DNA of 56,625 nt from Actinomycetaceae bacterium (GTDB lineage Bacteria > Actinomycetota > Actinomycetes > Actinomycetales > Actinomycetaceae): positions 1-56,625 of the forward strand of contig JAUNVQ010000017.1 of assembly GCA_030540715.1 (NCBI GenBank), in the 5' to 3' direction. The translations under genes and the position numbers were made by a program. Under the pieces are notes generated by a model. That model did not search any database. It was not told the origin of the DNA and worked only from the letters and a program-made list of their open reading frames with translations. Every line of letters starts with the position of its first letter. The first letter of the stretch is position 1. Below are positions 17,475-26,197 of this stretch, piece after piece.

Positions 17475-19910
17475 TCACGTCGTCACCTTTTGGAGTACCG
17501 ACAAAAGACGCTGTGCACCCGCTTTACTAAGTATCTCATTATTATTACCGCATTTAGGGGACTGAATACACCGTGGGCAGCCCGATTCACAGCGGCACTG
17601 TGTCACTATTGATTCCGTTGCTTGAAGCCACGACCCACGGTTTTCATAACCATTGTTAGCAAAACCAGCACCACCTTCGTAACCATCGTAGATAAAGATT
17701 GTCGGTAGCTCCGTTTCTGGATGCTGCTCTATTGACAATCCACCAATATCCCAGCGATCACATGTTGTGATCGCTGGAAGCATTCCAATAAGCGCATGTT
17801 CTGAACCATGGAGGGCTCCAGCATATTCAACTGGGTTAATACCGTGTTCTTTCATTAAGTTTGGTGAAATAGTTATCCACACTGCCTGTGTATATAGTGT
17901 TCTTACAGGGTTATCTAAGGGGAACTCACCCATATTTTCCATTCGTGGCAAACGGTACAACCCATAGCTACCAACATGGCTAGACACCTCAATAGTGCCA
18001 CAACACCAAGTCAGAGCCGAACCAGCGGCACAACATCGATCGGTTGAGACAATCCGGATCGTTTTTTCACTTCGAGCCTTTGTACGAAAACTAGGATCCC
18101 CAGGTTCAACAAAAGCACTTGTGTCATCACGATCAACAACGTGAAAAACTTTACCTTGATGAACATAAATTGCACCGGGAAATACGGTAGCATCAGCTCG
18201 GGCATTATCTACAGAGCCAATCACGCTTCCCGAGGATAGTTCAACAACTGATACCTGCCACGTTGTCTCACGAAGCGCAACCTCATGCCAGGGATCTGTG
18301 AGCGTAGGAGCGCAATAATAGCCACCGGATCGTTGTCGCAAAAGCCCTCTTTGTACTAGGTCTCCAAGGATCGTAGCGGCATGTTCGCCGAAAAGATGCA
18401 ACTCATGTTCCTGTATAGGTGTTTCTGCGGCAGCACACAGCATGTGTGGTTCAACAACACGTGGATTACCAGGGTGAAATACAGTGGTCTCAACGCCCTC
18501 GAAAATTTCTTCACGATGATGCAACATATAGGTGTCTAAGGGATTATTGCCAGCGATAAGAACCGAAACGCCGCCGCGTCCTGCACGTGCCGCGCGGCCA
18601 GCCTGCTGACGAAAACGTGCGCGGGTGCCGGGCCATCCCGCCGATACTGTAGCATCAAGGCCGGCAATATCAATGCCCAGTTCCAGTGCAGATGTCGAAG
18701 CAAGTGCCATTAACTCTCCGGTGCGTAAACGTTTTTCAAGTTCACGGCGTTCTTCTGGTAAATATCCACCCCGGTAAGAAGCAATCTTGTTCATCTGTTC
18801 TGGCCAACGCAGCATCGAATAATCAATTGCTGCGTCACGTACCACCTCGGCACCATAGCGCGAATTCACAAACGCTAAAACACGCGCTCCCTGAGCCACC
18901 ATATGTGCAACAATCTCCGCAGTTTCAACCAAGGTATTGCGTCGCATCACAGGCACATCATTATCTTCTTCGTCAGCATCATCAGCAGGGATAGCTGTCC
19001 CCACCATAACGGCGTCACTATCATTGCCTATAGTGGGATCACACACCAGATTCTGCCAATCATCATCAGTAACAAGCTGTCTGGGTTGCCACAGCACAAT
19101 CGTTTGCTCACCACGTTGCGATGTCTCATTGTCAACAACAACAATATCTTCTTCGGGTTGGCCACTCATCCACGATGCTGCCTGAGACGGATTTGCTGTG
19201 GTAGCTGAAAGAAAACAAAACCGTGGATTTGCTCCGTAACGCCTGGCTACACGCAGTAAACGCCGTATGGTAAGAGCAATATGGGAACCAAATACACCTC
19301 TGTAATAGTGCAGTTCATCGATAATAATAAGTGAAAGATTTGATATAAATTGTCGCCACCGCTCAGCTGCAGGCAGCATGGCAAAATGAAGATAGTCCGG
19401 ATTAGTCACAACAATATCTGCATTGGCTCGCGCCCAGTCTTTCGCCTGTGTCGAGGCATCACCATCAGCAAAACCTACACACACATCAAGTTGCGCTATA
19501 GTAGACCACTTTGTCACTTCAAGGGCTTGTGAGCGCGCAAGTGCTTTTGTAGGCGCAATATAAAGAGCTGTTGGCGTCGAATGAATTTGCGAAATTTTGC
19601 CAGAAACTGGCTTGTAATCGATGGTATTTTGAAAAAATGGTAGCCAGGCAGCAAGTGATTTTCCCGAACCCGTACCTGTGGCGATCACAACATCACGCTG
19701 TTGATACAAAGCATGAGCAGCCTGCGTTTGATGCGCATATGGTTGAGCAATACCCGCTCTTTCAAAGGCTTCACGCACTCTATGATCAAGCCATGCCGGC
19801 CACGGCGCATAGGTTGCTTTACGTGGCTCTACACTGATACTTCCCACCAGACAGTCACCATTGGTGTCAAGCATCTGTAACTCACCCAGGATGCGGTCGA
19901 TCATTTTCAT
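17475..19910 (-). CDS. DEAD/DEAH-box helicase with DUF1998 zinc-cluster domain (Tad-associated)
   Basis: 811 residues. RecA1: Q-type Gln in QTQAAHALYQ, motif I ATGTGSGKS (77-85), Ia IAPTKALARSQ, motif II DELH (198-201; DEAH relatives), motif III SATTANPS. RecA2: FVNSRYGAEVV, ASTSALELGIDI and motif VI RQQAGRAARAG. The C-terminal part carries a four-Cys cluster CRCESGCPRCIQSPKC typical of MrfA/Hrq1-like DUF1998 helicases. In mycobacteria the homologue Rv3649 sits beside the tad-like genes and is annotated as secretion/DNA-translocation related (TIGR03817); the MrfA branch repairs crosslinked DNA. So a repair role is at least as likely as a pilus role. Confidence 0.88.
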   Translation of the reverse strand: MKMIDRILGELQMLDTNGDCLVGSISVEPRKATYAPWPAWLDHRVREAFERAGIAQPYAHQTQAAHALYQQRDVVIATGTGSGKSLAAWLPFFQNTIDYKPVSGKISQIHSTPTALYIAPTKALARSQALEVTKWSTIAQLDVCVGFADGDASTQAKDWARANADIVVTNPDYLHFAMLPAAERWRQFISNLSLIIIDELHYYRGVFGSHIALTIRRLLRVARRYGANPRFCFLSATTANPSQAASWMSGQPEEDIVVVDNETSQRGEQTIVLWQPRQLVTDDDWQNLVCDPTIGNDSDAVMVGTAIPADDADEEDNDVPVMRRNTLVETAEIVAHMVAQGARVLAFVNSRYGAEVVRDAAIDYSMLRWPEQMNKIASYRGGYLPEERRELEKRLRTGELMALASTSALELGIDIAGLDATVSAGWPGTRARFRQQAGRAARAGRGGVSVLIAGNNPLDTYMLHHREEIFEGVETTVFHPGNPRVVEPHMLCAAAETPIQEHELHLFGEHAATILGDLVQRGLLRQRSGGYYCAPTLTDPWHEVALRETTWQVSVVELSSGSVIGSVDNARADATVFPGAIYVHQGKVFHVVDRDDTSAFVEPGDPSFRTKARSEKTIRIVSTDRCCAAGSALTWCCGTIEVSSHVGSYGLYRLPRMENMGEFPLDNPVRTLYTQAVWITISPNLMKEHGINPVEYAGALHGSEHALIGMLPAITTCDRWDIGGLSIEQHPETELPTIFIYDGYEGGAGFANNGYENRGSWLQATESIVTQCRCESGCPRCIQSPKCGNNNEILSKAGAQRLLSVLQKVTT

Positions 19911-20075
19911 ATGGCTATTGTAGGCGTTTCAAGAGGGCGATAGATATTATTGTTCCTGTTGATAGCTTTTCATGGTGCCCTTTACTGTGCACCCTATCTA
20001 ATTGTGAAGCTATTTTGAGCAAACTTTCAGGTTTTGTCGATACTGTGGAAACATTGCAAAGCAGGAGGTCTGTTT

Positions 20076-21005
20076 TTGAAGCAATCACCCGTTGGAAGGC
20101 TCCACCCCGACCAGTTTGGTTACCGGGGTGCTTACACGCGTCGATTCCTTGGCGCTTCCGTATGCCTCATCGGTATCATAAGTGTTTACTACCTGGCTGT
20201 TCGTACAGTTCATGGTCAACTTGTTGATACGGTGTCAATGCGTGCGATTGCTCAATTTCGATCCTATTTTAGTGGAATCGACAAACTGATTTTAGGGATT
20301 GTGTCTGTTCCTACAATCATTGTCATCATGGTGCTTGCCGCACTTATCACCCTGTTAAGAAAACGCTTTGCGCTGTCCTTACGCGTTATTGCGGTTATCG
20401 CATTATCGGCATTAACATCACAAGTATTGAAAACCTATATTTTTTCGCGCCCGCATCTAGGAGTGGGCGAACATATTATTAACTCGCTGCCATCAGGTCA
20501 TGTCACTGTTGCAGCTGCTGCCGGTATGGCACTGATGATTGCGGTTCCACACCATATGCGCCCCTGGTTTGCACTGATCGGAGCTCTTTTCACTATTATT
20601 ATGGGTTTGGCTGTGGCATCGCATATGTGGCATCGCCCAAGCGATATCATTGCCTCAATTTTTATTGTGACCTTTTGGGCTCTTGTAGTCACCCCAATTG
20701 AGAAAACTACCGCCGAGCATTCACGTTCCCGCTCGTTCATGATGGGTTTGGCAATCATTTGTACCACTATCGCGGTACTTTTCACAGGAATGGCTTGGTC
20801 GATGATTACTGGTTCCCCGTATTATCTTGATAATCCCTCCAATGCAGCTGCCCTGGATGTGCTGGCACGCGGGAGCTCAATTGTGGGACAAATGGCTGCT
20901 CTTAGTGGCATTGTCAGCATATGTGCAACCGCTTTCTTATGTTTAACCTACGTCGATCGTTCTATGCTTATTGCTCCACTCAAACGCCCCTACACTCAGC
21001 ATTAA
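20076..21005 (+). CDS. PAP2-family membrane phosphatase
   Basis: 309 residues from a TTG start at 20076, 7 nt after AGGAGG; upstream in-frame ATG at 20034 has no SD. Five to six membrane segments. The three PAP2 phosphatase motifs are present: KTYIFSRP (motif 1), PSGH (motif 2) and SHMWHRPSD (motif 3, with the catalytic His and Asp). Such enzymes dephosphorylate undecaprenyl pyrophosphate or phosphatidic acid at the outer membrane face; here the likely substrate is undecaprenyl pyrophosphate (inference). It interrupts the Tad region and is divergent from the helicase, with a 165-bp promoter gap. Confidence 0.87.
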   Translation: MKQSPVGRLHPDQFGYRGAYTRRFLGASVCLIGIISVYYLAVRTVHGQLVDTVSMRAIAQFRSYFSGIDKLILGIVSVPTIIVIMVLAALITLLRKRFALSLRVIAVIALSALTSQVLKTYIFSRPHLGVGEHIINSLPSGHVTVAAAAGMALMIAVPHHMRPWFALIGALFTIIMGLAVASHMWHRPSDIIASIFIVTFWALVVTPIEKTTAEHSRSRSFMMGLAIICTTIAVLFTGMAWSMITGSPYYLDNPSNAAALDVLARGSSIVGQMAALSGIVSICATAFLCLTYVDRSMLIAPLKRPYTQH

Positions 21006-21179
21006 CATAATAGGCATCATCTCAATCCAGGCAAGAGTATAAAGCTGATGAGCCTTTTACGTTATTGACCAGGGGATAGATCCTGCTATTCCCTATTGGC
21101 CCCCCCTGTCTTGAACACAGAAATCTGCCAAGCAATCAAGTAGTGCTCTTATAGAAATTTATGTATCGTAACAACCAAT

Positions 21180-21713
21180 TTATGAAAAAATACCCGTACC
21201 ACTTAGAATAACGGGAACAAGGCCCAGCAAAATAAATGCTGGTAAATAACATAGTCCAAGGGGAAGAACCAGTTTAACGGCAAGTTTTTCAACTGCTTGG
21301 GCAACATGTGTATCGCGTTCAACGCGAATCCTGCGCGCGGCTACTTCCAGAAGTGGTAATGGGTCAACTCCATCATGCCATGATGCCCGCAATGCAGTAT
21401 GTAGTCCACCATAAAACACTCCACCCTGCTTCCAAGCCACATCCCAGGGAATCGACAAGGTCAATGCACGTGCAACAACGTGCAGATCTTCATCTCCAAT
21501 GGCCTGCGCAATGCCGGCAAGTACCTGTGGAATTGATGAACCTGCCTGGATTCCCGCACTCACGATGTCTATAAGGATTGCCGGATCGGTCGCTAAGTGT
21601 TTGGGAATCACATCCTCGCTATCACACGTAGTCATGCGTATAGCCGCATACTTTTCATCGATGGAATGAAGAAAGTATGGAAGAACACTAACAATAATAC
21701 CCACAATGATCAT
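21180..21713 (-). CDS. tadC: TadC-like type II secretion F-domain protein
   Basis: 177 residues; inner-membrane platform protein of the Tad pilus machine. One N-terminal membrane segment, a cytoplasmic T2SF domain (DPAILIDIVSAGIQAGSSIPQVL, then VAARRIRVERDTHVAQAVEKLAVK) and two C-terminal membrane helices ending in LVPVILSGTG. Shorter than proteobacterial TadC (about 300 residues), as is common for actinobacterial ones. Start codon overlaps the tadB stop by 4 nt (ATGA). Last gene of the tadZABC operon; no strong terminator follows. Confidence 0.82.
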   Translation of the reverse strand: MIIVGIIVSVLPYFLHSIDEKYAAIRMTTCDSEDVIPKHLATDPAILIDIVSAGIQAGSSIPQVLAGIAQAIGDEDLHVVARALTLSIPWDVAWKQGGVFYGGLHTALRASWHDGVDPLPLLEVAARRIRVERDTHVAQAVEKLAVKLVLPLGLCYLPAFILLGLVPVILSGTGIFS

Positions 21714-22381
21714 GTGAATTCCCTATCATAGCTGGCACTATCAATGACATGTGAAGACCACACTGCCCCTATCGCCATCAACCCTATTCCCGTAAGAAAG
21801 ATAAGCGCACCAATTGCGGTGTGAAAAAATAAGTGCATCGGTTGAGCGCCCATCACGTGAGCAAAACCAATGCCAACAAAGGGAAGAAATATCAGTATGC
21901 GTGCTGATGTTTTCGGCCCAGCCATGGCAAGGCGTCTTTTTCGCAGCGCTTGGGCAGCCTCACTTAAACTCGCACTGACCTGGTGCAGCACTGACACCAG
22001 TGGGCACCCGCTTGATGCACTGAAACGAAAAGCCACTATCAGTGAAGGAAGGATATATAAGCTGTTCTTGCTCATGCGGTGACGTGCCATCCACAGCATG
22101 TATTCGGGTGGAACACTGTGGTGAAAAATCTGTGCTTGCTGCGCTTCGTCTACTACTGGCTCCAATGCTTTCATGCAGGCCATATGTGTGCTCTCCCCTG
22201 CATGTAAACGCGTTGTGACCTCTGTGATAATCGTTTCAAGATGAGGTTTTTTACCTCCTTTTCTTCGTTGATATACAGCTGTAATGCGTTGAATGTATTT
22301 TTGAAGAAGATATGTTTGTCGCGTTATTGGGTGAGGCAAAAAGAAGCCGTAACAAAAAAGAATGCTGCCCAGATAGATCAT
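21710..22381 (-). CDS. tadB: TadB-like type II secretion F-domain protein
   Basis: 223 residues. The ATG at 22381 has an AAGGAG SD site inside the tadA end and overlaps the tadA TGA by 4 nt; an ATG 33 nt upstream is less likely. One N-terminal hydrophobic segment, a positively charged region (YQRRKGGKKP), the T2SF domain with EVTTRLHAGESTHMACMKAL and the FRFSASSGCPLVSVLHQVSASL repeat, then two C-terminal membrane helices. Partner of TadC in the pilus assembly platform. A single F domain, so the platform is the usual TadB/TadC heterodimer type. Confidence 0.82.
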   Translation of the reverse strand: MIYLGSILFCYGFFLPHPITRQTYLLQKYIQRITAVYQRRKGGKKPHLETIITEVTTRLHAGESTHMACMKALEPVVDEAQQAQIFHHSVPPEYMLWMARHRMSKNSLYILPSLIVAFRFSASSGCPLVSVLHQVSASLSEAAQALRKRRLAMAGPKTSARILIFLPFVGIGFAHVMGAQPMHLFFHTAIGALIFLTGIGLMAIGAVWSSHVIDSASYDREFT

Positions 22382-23664
22382 GTATCTACTCCTTTTCGTA
22401 AAATAGGGGTGCACCCTGTTGACTGGGGCGAGACATAAGACGACGACACCTTACGTGGACCAGACAAAGCCACATTCTGTGAGTCCAGTGGTTTTATCAT
22501 GTCTGGAGTGGCTGGATCTGCCAGGTGGCACCCACGCTCACGAAGTATTTCTTGCAACTGTTCAAAGGCTGGCATGTGTTCAATTGACCCATCGTGGTGG
22601 CAACGAAGAGCCGTGGTGATCACGAGGGCGCCGTGTTGATAACGCGGTATTGCAACCTCTTGCACCCATCGATACAAACGTGATCCAATCATTTGCCGCC
22701 TGACATGAACTACTGCATCAATACCTGCACCTGCTTGTGCATACACTGCTTTTTCATCCATCCCAGCTAATGCCCCTAATGCGCATAATCGCGCTGGCAC
22801 ATCACCGGCTGTGTTCGCGTGAACCGTAGCACAGGAACCTTCATGTCCTGTATTGAGTGCCGACAGGACTTCACGTACTTCACTTCCACGACATTCTCCT
22901 AAAACAATACGGTCGGGACGCATCCGCATTGCAGCGCGTAACAATTCGGACATTGACACACTGCCCTTACCTTGAACATTTGCTTGGCGTTCTTGAAGAT
23001 ACACAACATGGGGGTGAGTGATCTGTAATTCGTTAACTTCTTCAATACAGATTATGCGTTGTGTTGGTGCAACTGTTGCCAAAAGTGCCCCCAGCAATGT
23101 AGTTTTTCCGCTCCCCGTTGCACCACACACAAAAATGGAAAGCCGCGCCTGAATCATAGTCTCAAGAAGCTCACGCATCCGCTGAGTCACCATTTTTCGC
23201 CGCAAGAGTTCATCAAGCGAAAAAGGGCTTTGTTGTTGAATTCGTAATGAAATAATGGGGGCTCCCACCGCTAACGGCGGCAAAATTGCATGCACACGGA
23301 TACCTTCTGGCAACATGCCGTCAACAATTGGGGAAGCATCATCCAGTCGTTTTCCGCATGCAGCTGATAGTCTGGTAGCTATTGTGCGAATGTCTTCCTC
23401 AAAAGGAAAATCTGTTTTTTCGATACCCTTCCCACGGTCAATCCACAGTTCTTTATCGCCGTGGATAAAAACGTCAGTAACCGTGCGATCATTAAGAATA
23501 GCGCGCAATGTAGGATTGATGCCACCAAGTTCCGATTGAAGACTATGCCATTTTTTCACCGATGTTCGCGCATGAAAATACCCACTTTGTGCCGCTGCTT
23601 TACTTGCGTGACCTGTACGAGCAAGCATCAGACGTTCCTTATTGTCATCACTATAGACGTTCAT
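22378..23664 (-). CDS. tadA: TadA/CpaF-type secretion ATPase
   Basis: 428 residues; hexameric motor of the Flp pilus. N-terminal domain (residues 45-150) with TDVFIHGDKELWIDRG, Walker A GATGSGKTT (181-189), Asp/Glu box IICIEEVNELQ, Walker B RIVLGECRG (252-260) with catalytic Glu257, His box GHEGSCATVHAN. Starts 14 nt inside the end of tadZ, so it is translationally coupled. All catalytic motifs are intact, so the machine should be functional. It is the only PilT/GspE-family ATPase in the window. Confidence 0.93.
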   Translation of the reverse strand: MNVYSDDNKERLMLARTGHASKAAAQSGYFHARTSVKKWHSLQSELGGINPTLRAILNDRTVTDVFIHGDKELWIDRGKGIEKTDFPFEEDIRTIATRLSAACGKRLDDASPIVDGMLPEGIRVHAILPPLAVGAPIISLRIQQQSPFSLDELLRRKMVTQRMRELLETMIQARLSIFVCGATGSGKTTLLGALLATVAPTQRIICIEEVNELQITHPHVVYLQERQANVQGKGSVSMSELLRAAMRMRPDRIVLGECRGSEVREVLSALNTGHEGSCATVHANTAGDVPARLCALGALAGMDEKAVYAQAGAGIDAVVHVRRQMIGSRLYRWVQEVAIPRYQHGALVITTALRCHHDGSIEHMPAFEQLQEILRERGCHLADPATPDMIKPLDSQNVALSGPRKVSSSYVSPQSTGCTPILRKGVDT

Positions 23665-24811
23665 GACTCACGTCTCCCTTCGCTAGTGTTTCCGCTTGTT
23701 CTAACAATGTTGCGATAATGCGTTGTAGGCGATAAGGGTTGCGTAGCCATCGTTCAACTGTCCGTGCACTTACCTTTGGTAAATGGCCCACGGCAATGTT
23801 GTTGTCATAGCAAAAGGCTGTGAAATCATATTTCGATATCGAACCTGGTCCATAGGTAATACACACATATGATGCTGGTTGAGTCTTGGAATCACAGTGA
23901 CGCACAGTGGACAATAAGTCGGTAAAACGCTTAAAACTTCTTTCGTTTCTGTCACATGTTACAACAACTGTTGTTGGTGCTACACACTGCATATGCTCCC
24001 ATGTGAAATAAGCATCATCTGCAACGATATAGGGTGAATATACTAATGCTCCTGCACGAATTGATTGAAGTGCACTTTTCATCTTTTTTTCGCTCAACGA
24101 TATCGAGTGCCCACCAGCTATATCACGTGTAGTGCCGAAAGGAACATAGCGACGGTTCCCCTCACGCATCATTCGTTCATATAGATGTGCTGAAAGCACT
24201 GTATCTCCACTGTTCGGATCAGCTAGAGCAGCCATTTGAGTTACAGTCAAAAGATGATCTGTATTATCATGGCCTCCCCTTAGCCGTGTGCTTCCCAATA
24301 ATCTTGAATCAATGTCATAACAGTGAAGACTACTTTGGCACCAGGTCACACCGTGGCGTGGAAAACGTGAACTCATATGGTCAGCACATGCCAGTGATAC
24401 CACTGTTGCCATTGCTGGATTATCAATACTGGTGCACCGATATTCTTGCGGAGAACACACAGCGCTCAGCATTTCAATACGCGTTAACAATGCTGCTTCA
24501 TCACCAGGCAGTACAATGTCGTGGGGTGAGGTCAAGCCGTGAAATCGTTGAGCTACAGTTATGACAGGCCCGCTCAACGTCCTCTGAATATTGTTGTGGT
24601 ATTGAAACGCATCACGATAATCGCTGGGAACAATCGATAAAACACTTCCCCGTTCTTGCCCGTCACCAAAGGCAGAAATAGTATCAGAAGGTGTATCAAA
24701 AACCGTATAGTCCAAACCAGCCACACATAATAATTCAGTGACTGTGTGCAGAAGTGGTTCGGTCACACCTATGATGTGTACTGTCTTCCGTTCAAAATCG
24801 GGCATAACCAC
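23651..24811 (-). CDS. TadZ/Ssd-like protein without a recognisable P-loop
   Basis: About 386 residues from a GTG at 24811 (GAGGG SD, 7 nt spacing); an ATG at 24805 or a longer frame from 24853 are alternatives. It occupies the tadZ/cpaE position directly before tadA. The N-terminus KTVHIIGVTEPLLHTVTELL fits the receiver-like domain of CpaE/Ssd. The C-terminal half keeps the layout of actinobacterial Ssd (a DIDSRLLGSTRLRGG stretch, then VLSAHLYE, and a VAPTTVVVTCDRN strand), but I find no KGGxGKT-type Walker A. TadZ proteins localise the pilus machine; Rv3660c (Ssd) is a septum-site regulator. Identity rests mainly on position. Confidence 0.65.
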   Translation of the reverse strand: MVMPDFERKTVHIIGVTEPLLHTVTELLCVAGLDYTVFDTPSDTISAFGDGQERGSVLSIVPSDYRDAFQYHNNIQRTLSGPVITVAQRFHGLTSPHDIVLPGDEAALLTRIEMLSAVCSPQEYRCTSIDNPAMATVVSLACADHMSSRFPRHGVTWCQSSLHCYDIDSRLLGSTRLRGGHDNTDHLLTVTQMAALADPNSGDTVLSAHLYERMMREGNRRYVPFGTTRDIAGGHSISLSEKKMKSALQSIRAGALVYSPYIVADDAYFTWEHMQCVAPTTVVVTCDRNERSFKRFTDLLSTVRHCDSKTQPASYVCITYGPGSISKYDFTAFCYDNNIAVGHLPKVSARTVERWLRNPYRLQRIIATLLEQAETLAKGDVSHERL

Positions 24812-24994
24812 ATTGTTGCCCTCAACCAGAAGAGATACCAGAGCAAAATTCAAAACTGTGGAAAGAGAAATTTATTCGGCAATTATGGAAATACATGCTC
24901 CACGAGCCTGTGGCATGGAGAGCATATATCTGTCTATGATAGGAAGGGAGCAACGAAGAAACATATCCGGACAATAAACCCGTCAGCTATACGA

Positions 24995-26104
24995 ATGTCG
25001 AGGCCGCACCACGTGAACACTTCAACGTCGAACACACCATCAAAGCAGCCGCTGCCAGCTTTGGCAACACACCCTGCGCCTGTTCCTCCGCGTTCACGTT
25101 TAACTGCCCATATCGTTACTATCATTGTGGCAGCACTTGTAGCACCACTGGCATGCGGTTTAATTCTTTACGGATCGCAGCTGCTAGAACTGAAGGTCCT
25201 CCAAGGCTCCGTTTGGGGCTCGGCCCAAGGTACCGCATTTTTAGCGCTAGGACTACTGATACTTGCTGGGCTTGCCATTTTTTCTGGTGCAAAAAGTACG
25301 TTCGGTATGGCATCAGTTTTGCTCACACTATGGATGATGACGTTGTATCAATCAACATTCACTCCTATAGCAATATTCCACTTACCGGCCCTCATTCGTT
25401 TCCAAGTAGATATTTTCGGCTGGTCATCCTTCACTCCTGGTCTGCTGGGAGGCTCCCTGGGCGCAACCTACGCCATGTATATTGCACGCCGTGCTGGTAT
25501 CTACGATGTGCGTGATGACCAGGAAAAACTACAAGCTCTCCCCCGTTCCGGTGTGCGCTTACCACCGGCACCATCTTCTCGACGAATCAGCTGGATCGTC
25601 TCAACAGCTATTGGAGCTATCAGTGCCATCATTATTTTTATTGCGTTTTTCCTTCAAGCAGCCAATATCGATTTTTCGGTAGCAGCCCCACCCGTACGTC
25701 CATTAGGTCCTTCGTCAAGCATCGTCTGGCTTGCCATTATCGTCACGATTGTTTCGGCATTGTTAACTGGAAGCGCCTATATCTCGAGTTTTGGAGCCAT
25801 GGTCTCCACCAGTATTTTTCTAATTGCCCCCGCGATTGTGATCTCGCTTATCGGTGTTTTAAGCACAGGTAGCCCCATCAAAGGTGGTTCTGTATTTGCG
25901 TGGCTTTCCGCTCTGTCAACACCGGTAGGAGTTTTAGGGTCAGCACTATTTTTAATGTCCGTGGGTGCCCATTTTGCACGAAAAGAAGGACGGCGACGCG
26001 AAATACGTGACCTTGAACGTTTAGAAGAAGAATCCAAAAAACGCTCCGAACAACGCGATAAAAAAGCAAAAGAAGAAGCCTTGCAGGCGCTGAGCGACGA
26101 CTAA
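24995..26104 (+). CDS. polytopic membrane protein, unrecognised
   Basis: About 369 residues from ATG 24995; a GTG at 25013 (GAGG, 9 nt upstream) is an equally good start. After a Pro/Thr/Ser-rich cytoplasmic N-terminus there are about eight predicted membrane helices with a loop containing GVRLPPAPSSRR, and a C-terminal cytoplasmic tail that is almost wholly charged helix (KEGRRREIRDLERLEEES onward), probably a coiled coil. No family was recognised. It is divergent from tadZ and followed on the same strand by another membrane protein; a 93-bp gap separates them. No catalytic motif is visible. Confidence 0.75.
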   Translation: MSRPHHVNTSTSNTPSKQPLPALATHPAPVPPRSRLTAHIVTIIVAALVAPLACGLILYGSQLLELKVLQGSVWGSAQGTAFLALGLLILAGLAIFSGAKSTFGMASVLLTLWMMTLYQSTFTPIAIFHLPALIRFQVDIFGWSSFTPGLLGGSLGATYAMYIARRAGIYDVRDDQEKLQALPRSGVRLPPAPSSRRISWIVSTAIGAISAIIIFIAFFLQAANIDFSVAAPPVRPLGPSSSIVWLAIIVTIVSALLTGSAYISSFGAMVSTSIFLIAPAIVISLIGVLSTGSPIKGGSVFAWLSALSTPVGVLGSALFLMSVGAHFARKEGRRREIRDLERLEEESKKRSEQRDKKAKEEALQALSDD

Positions 26105-26197
26105 AAGCCATCATTCTTATTCTTTTGCGTTGTGCCTCCATCGAAATACCTAAAAAAGCGATATGTTTGGGTCAAATGACAATGGAAGGACACCTTT

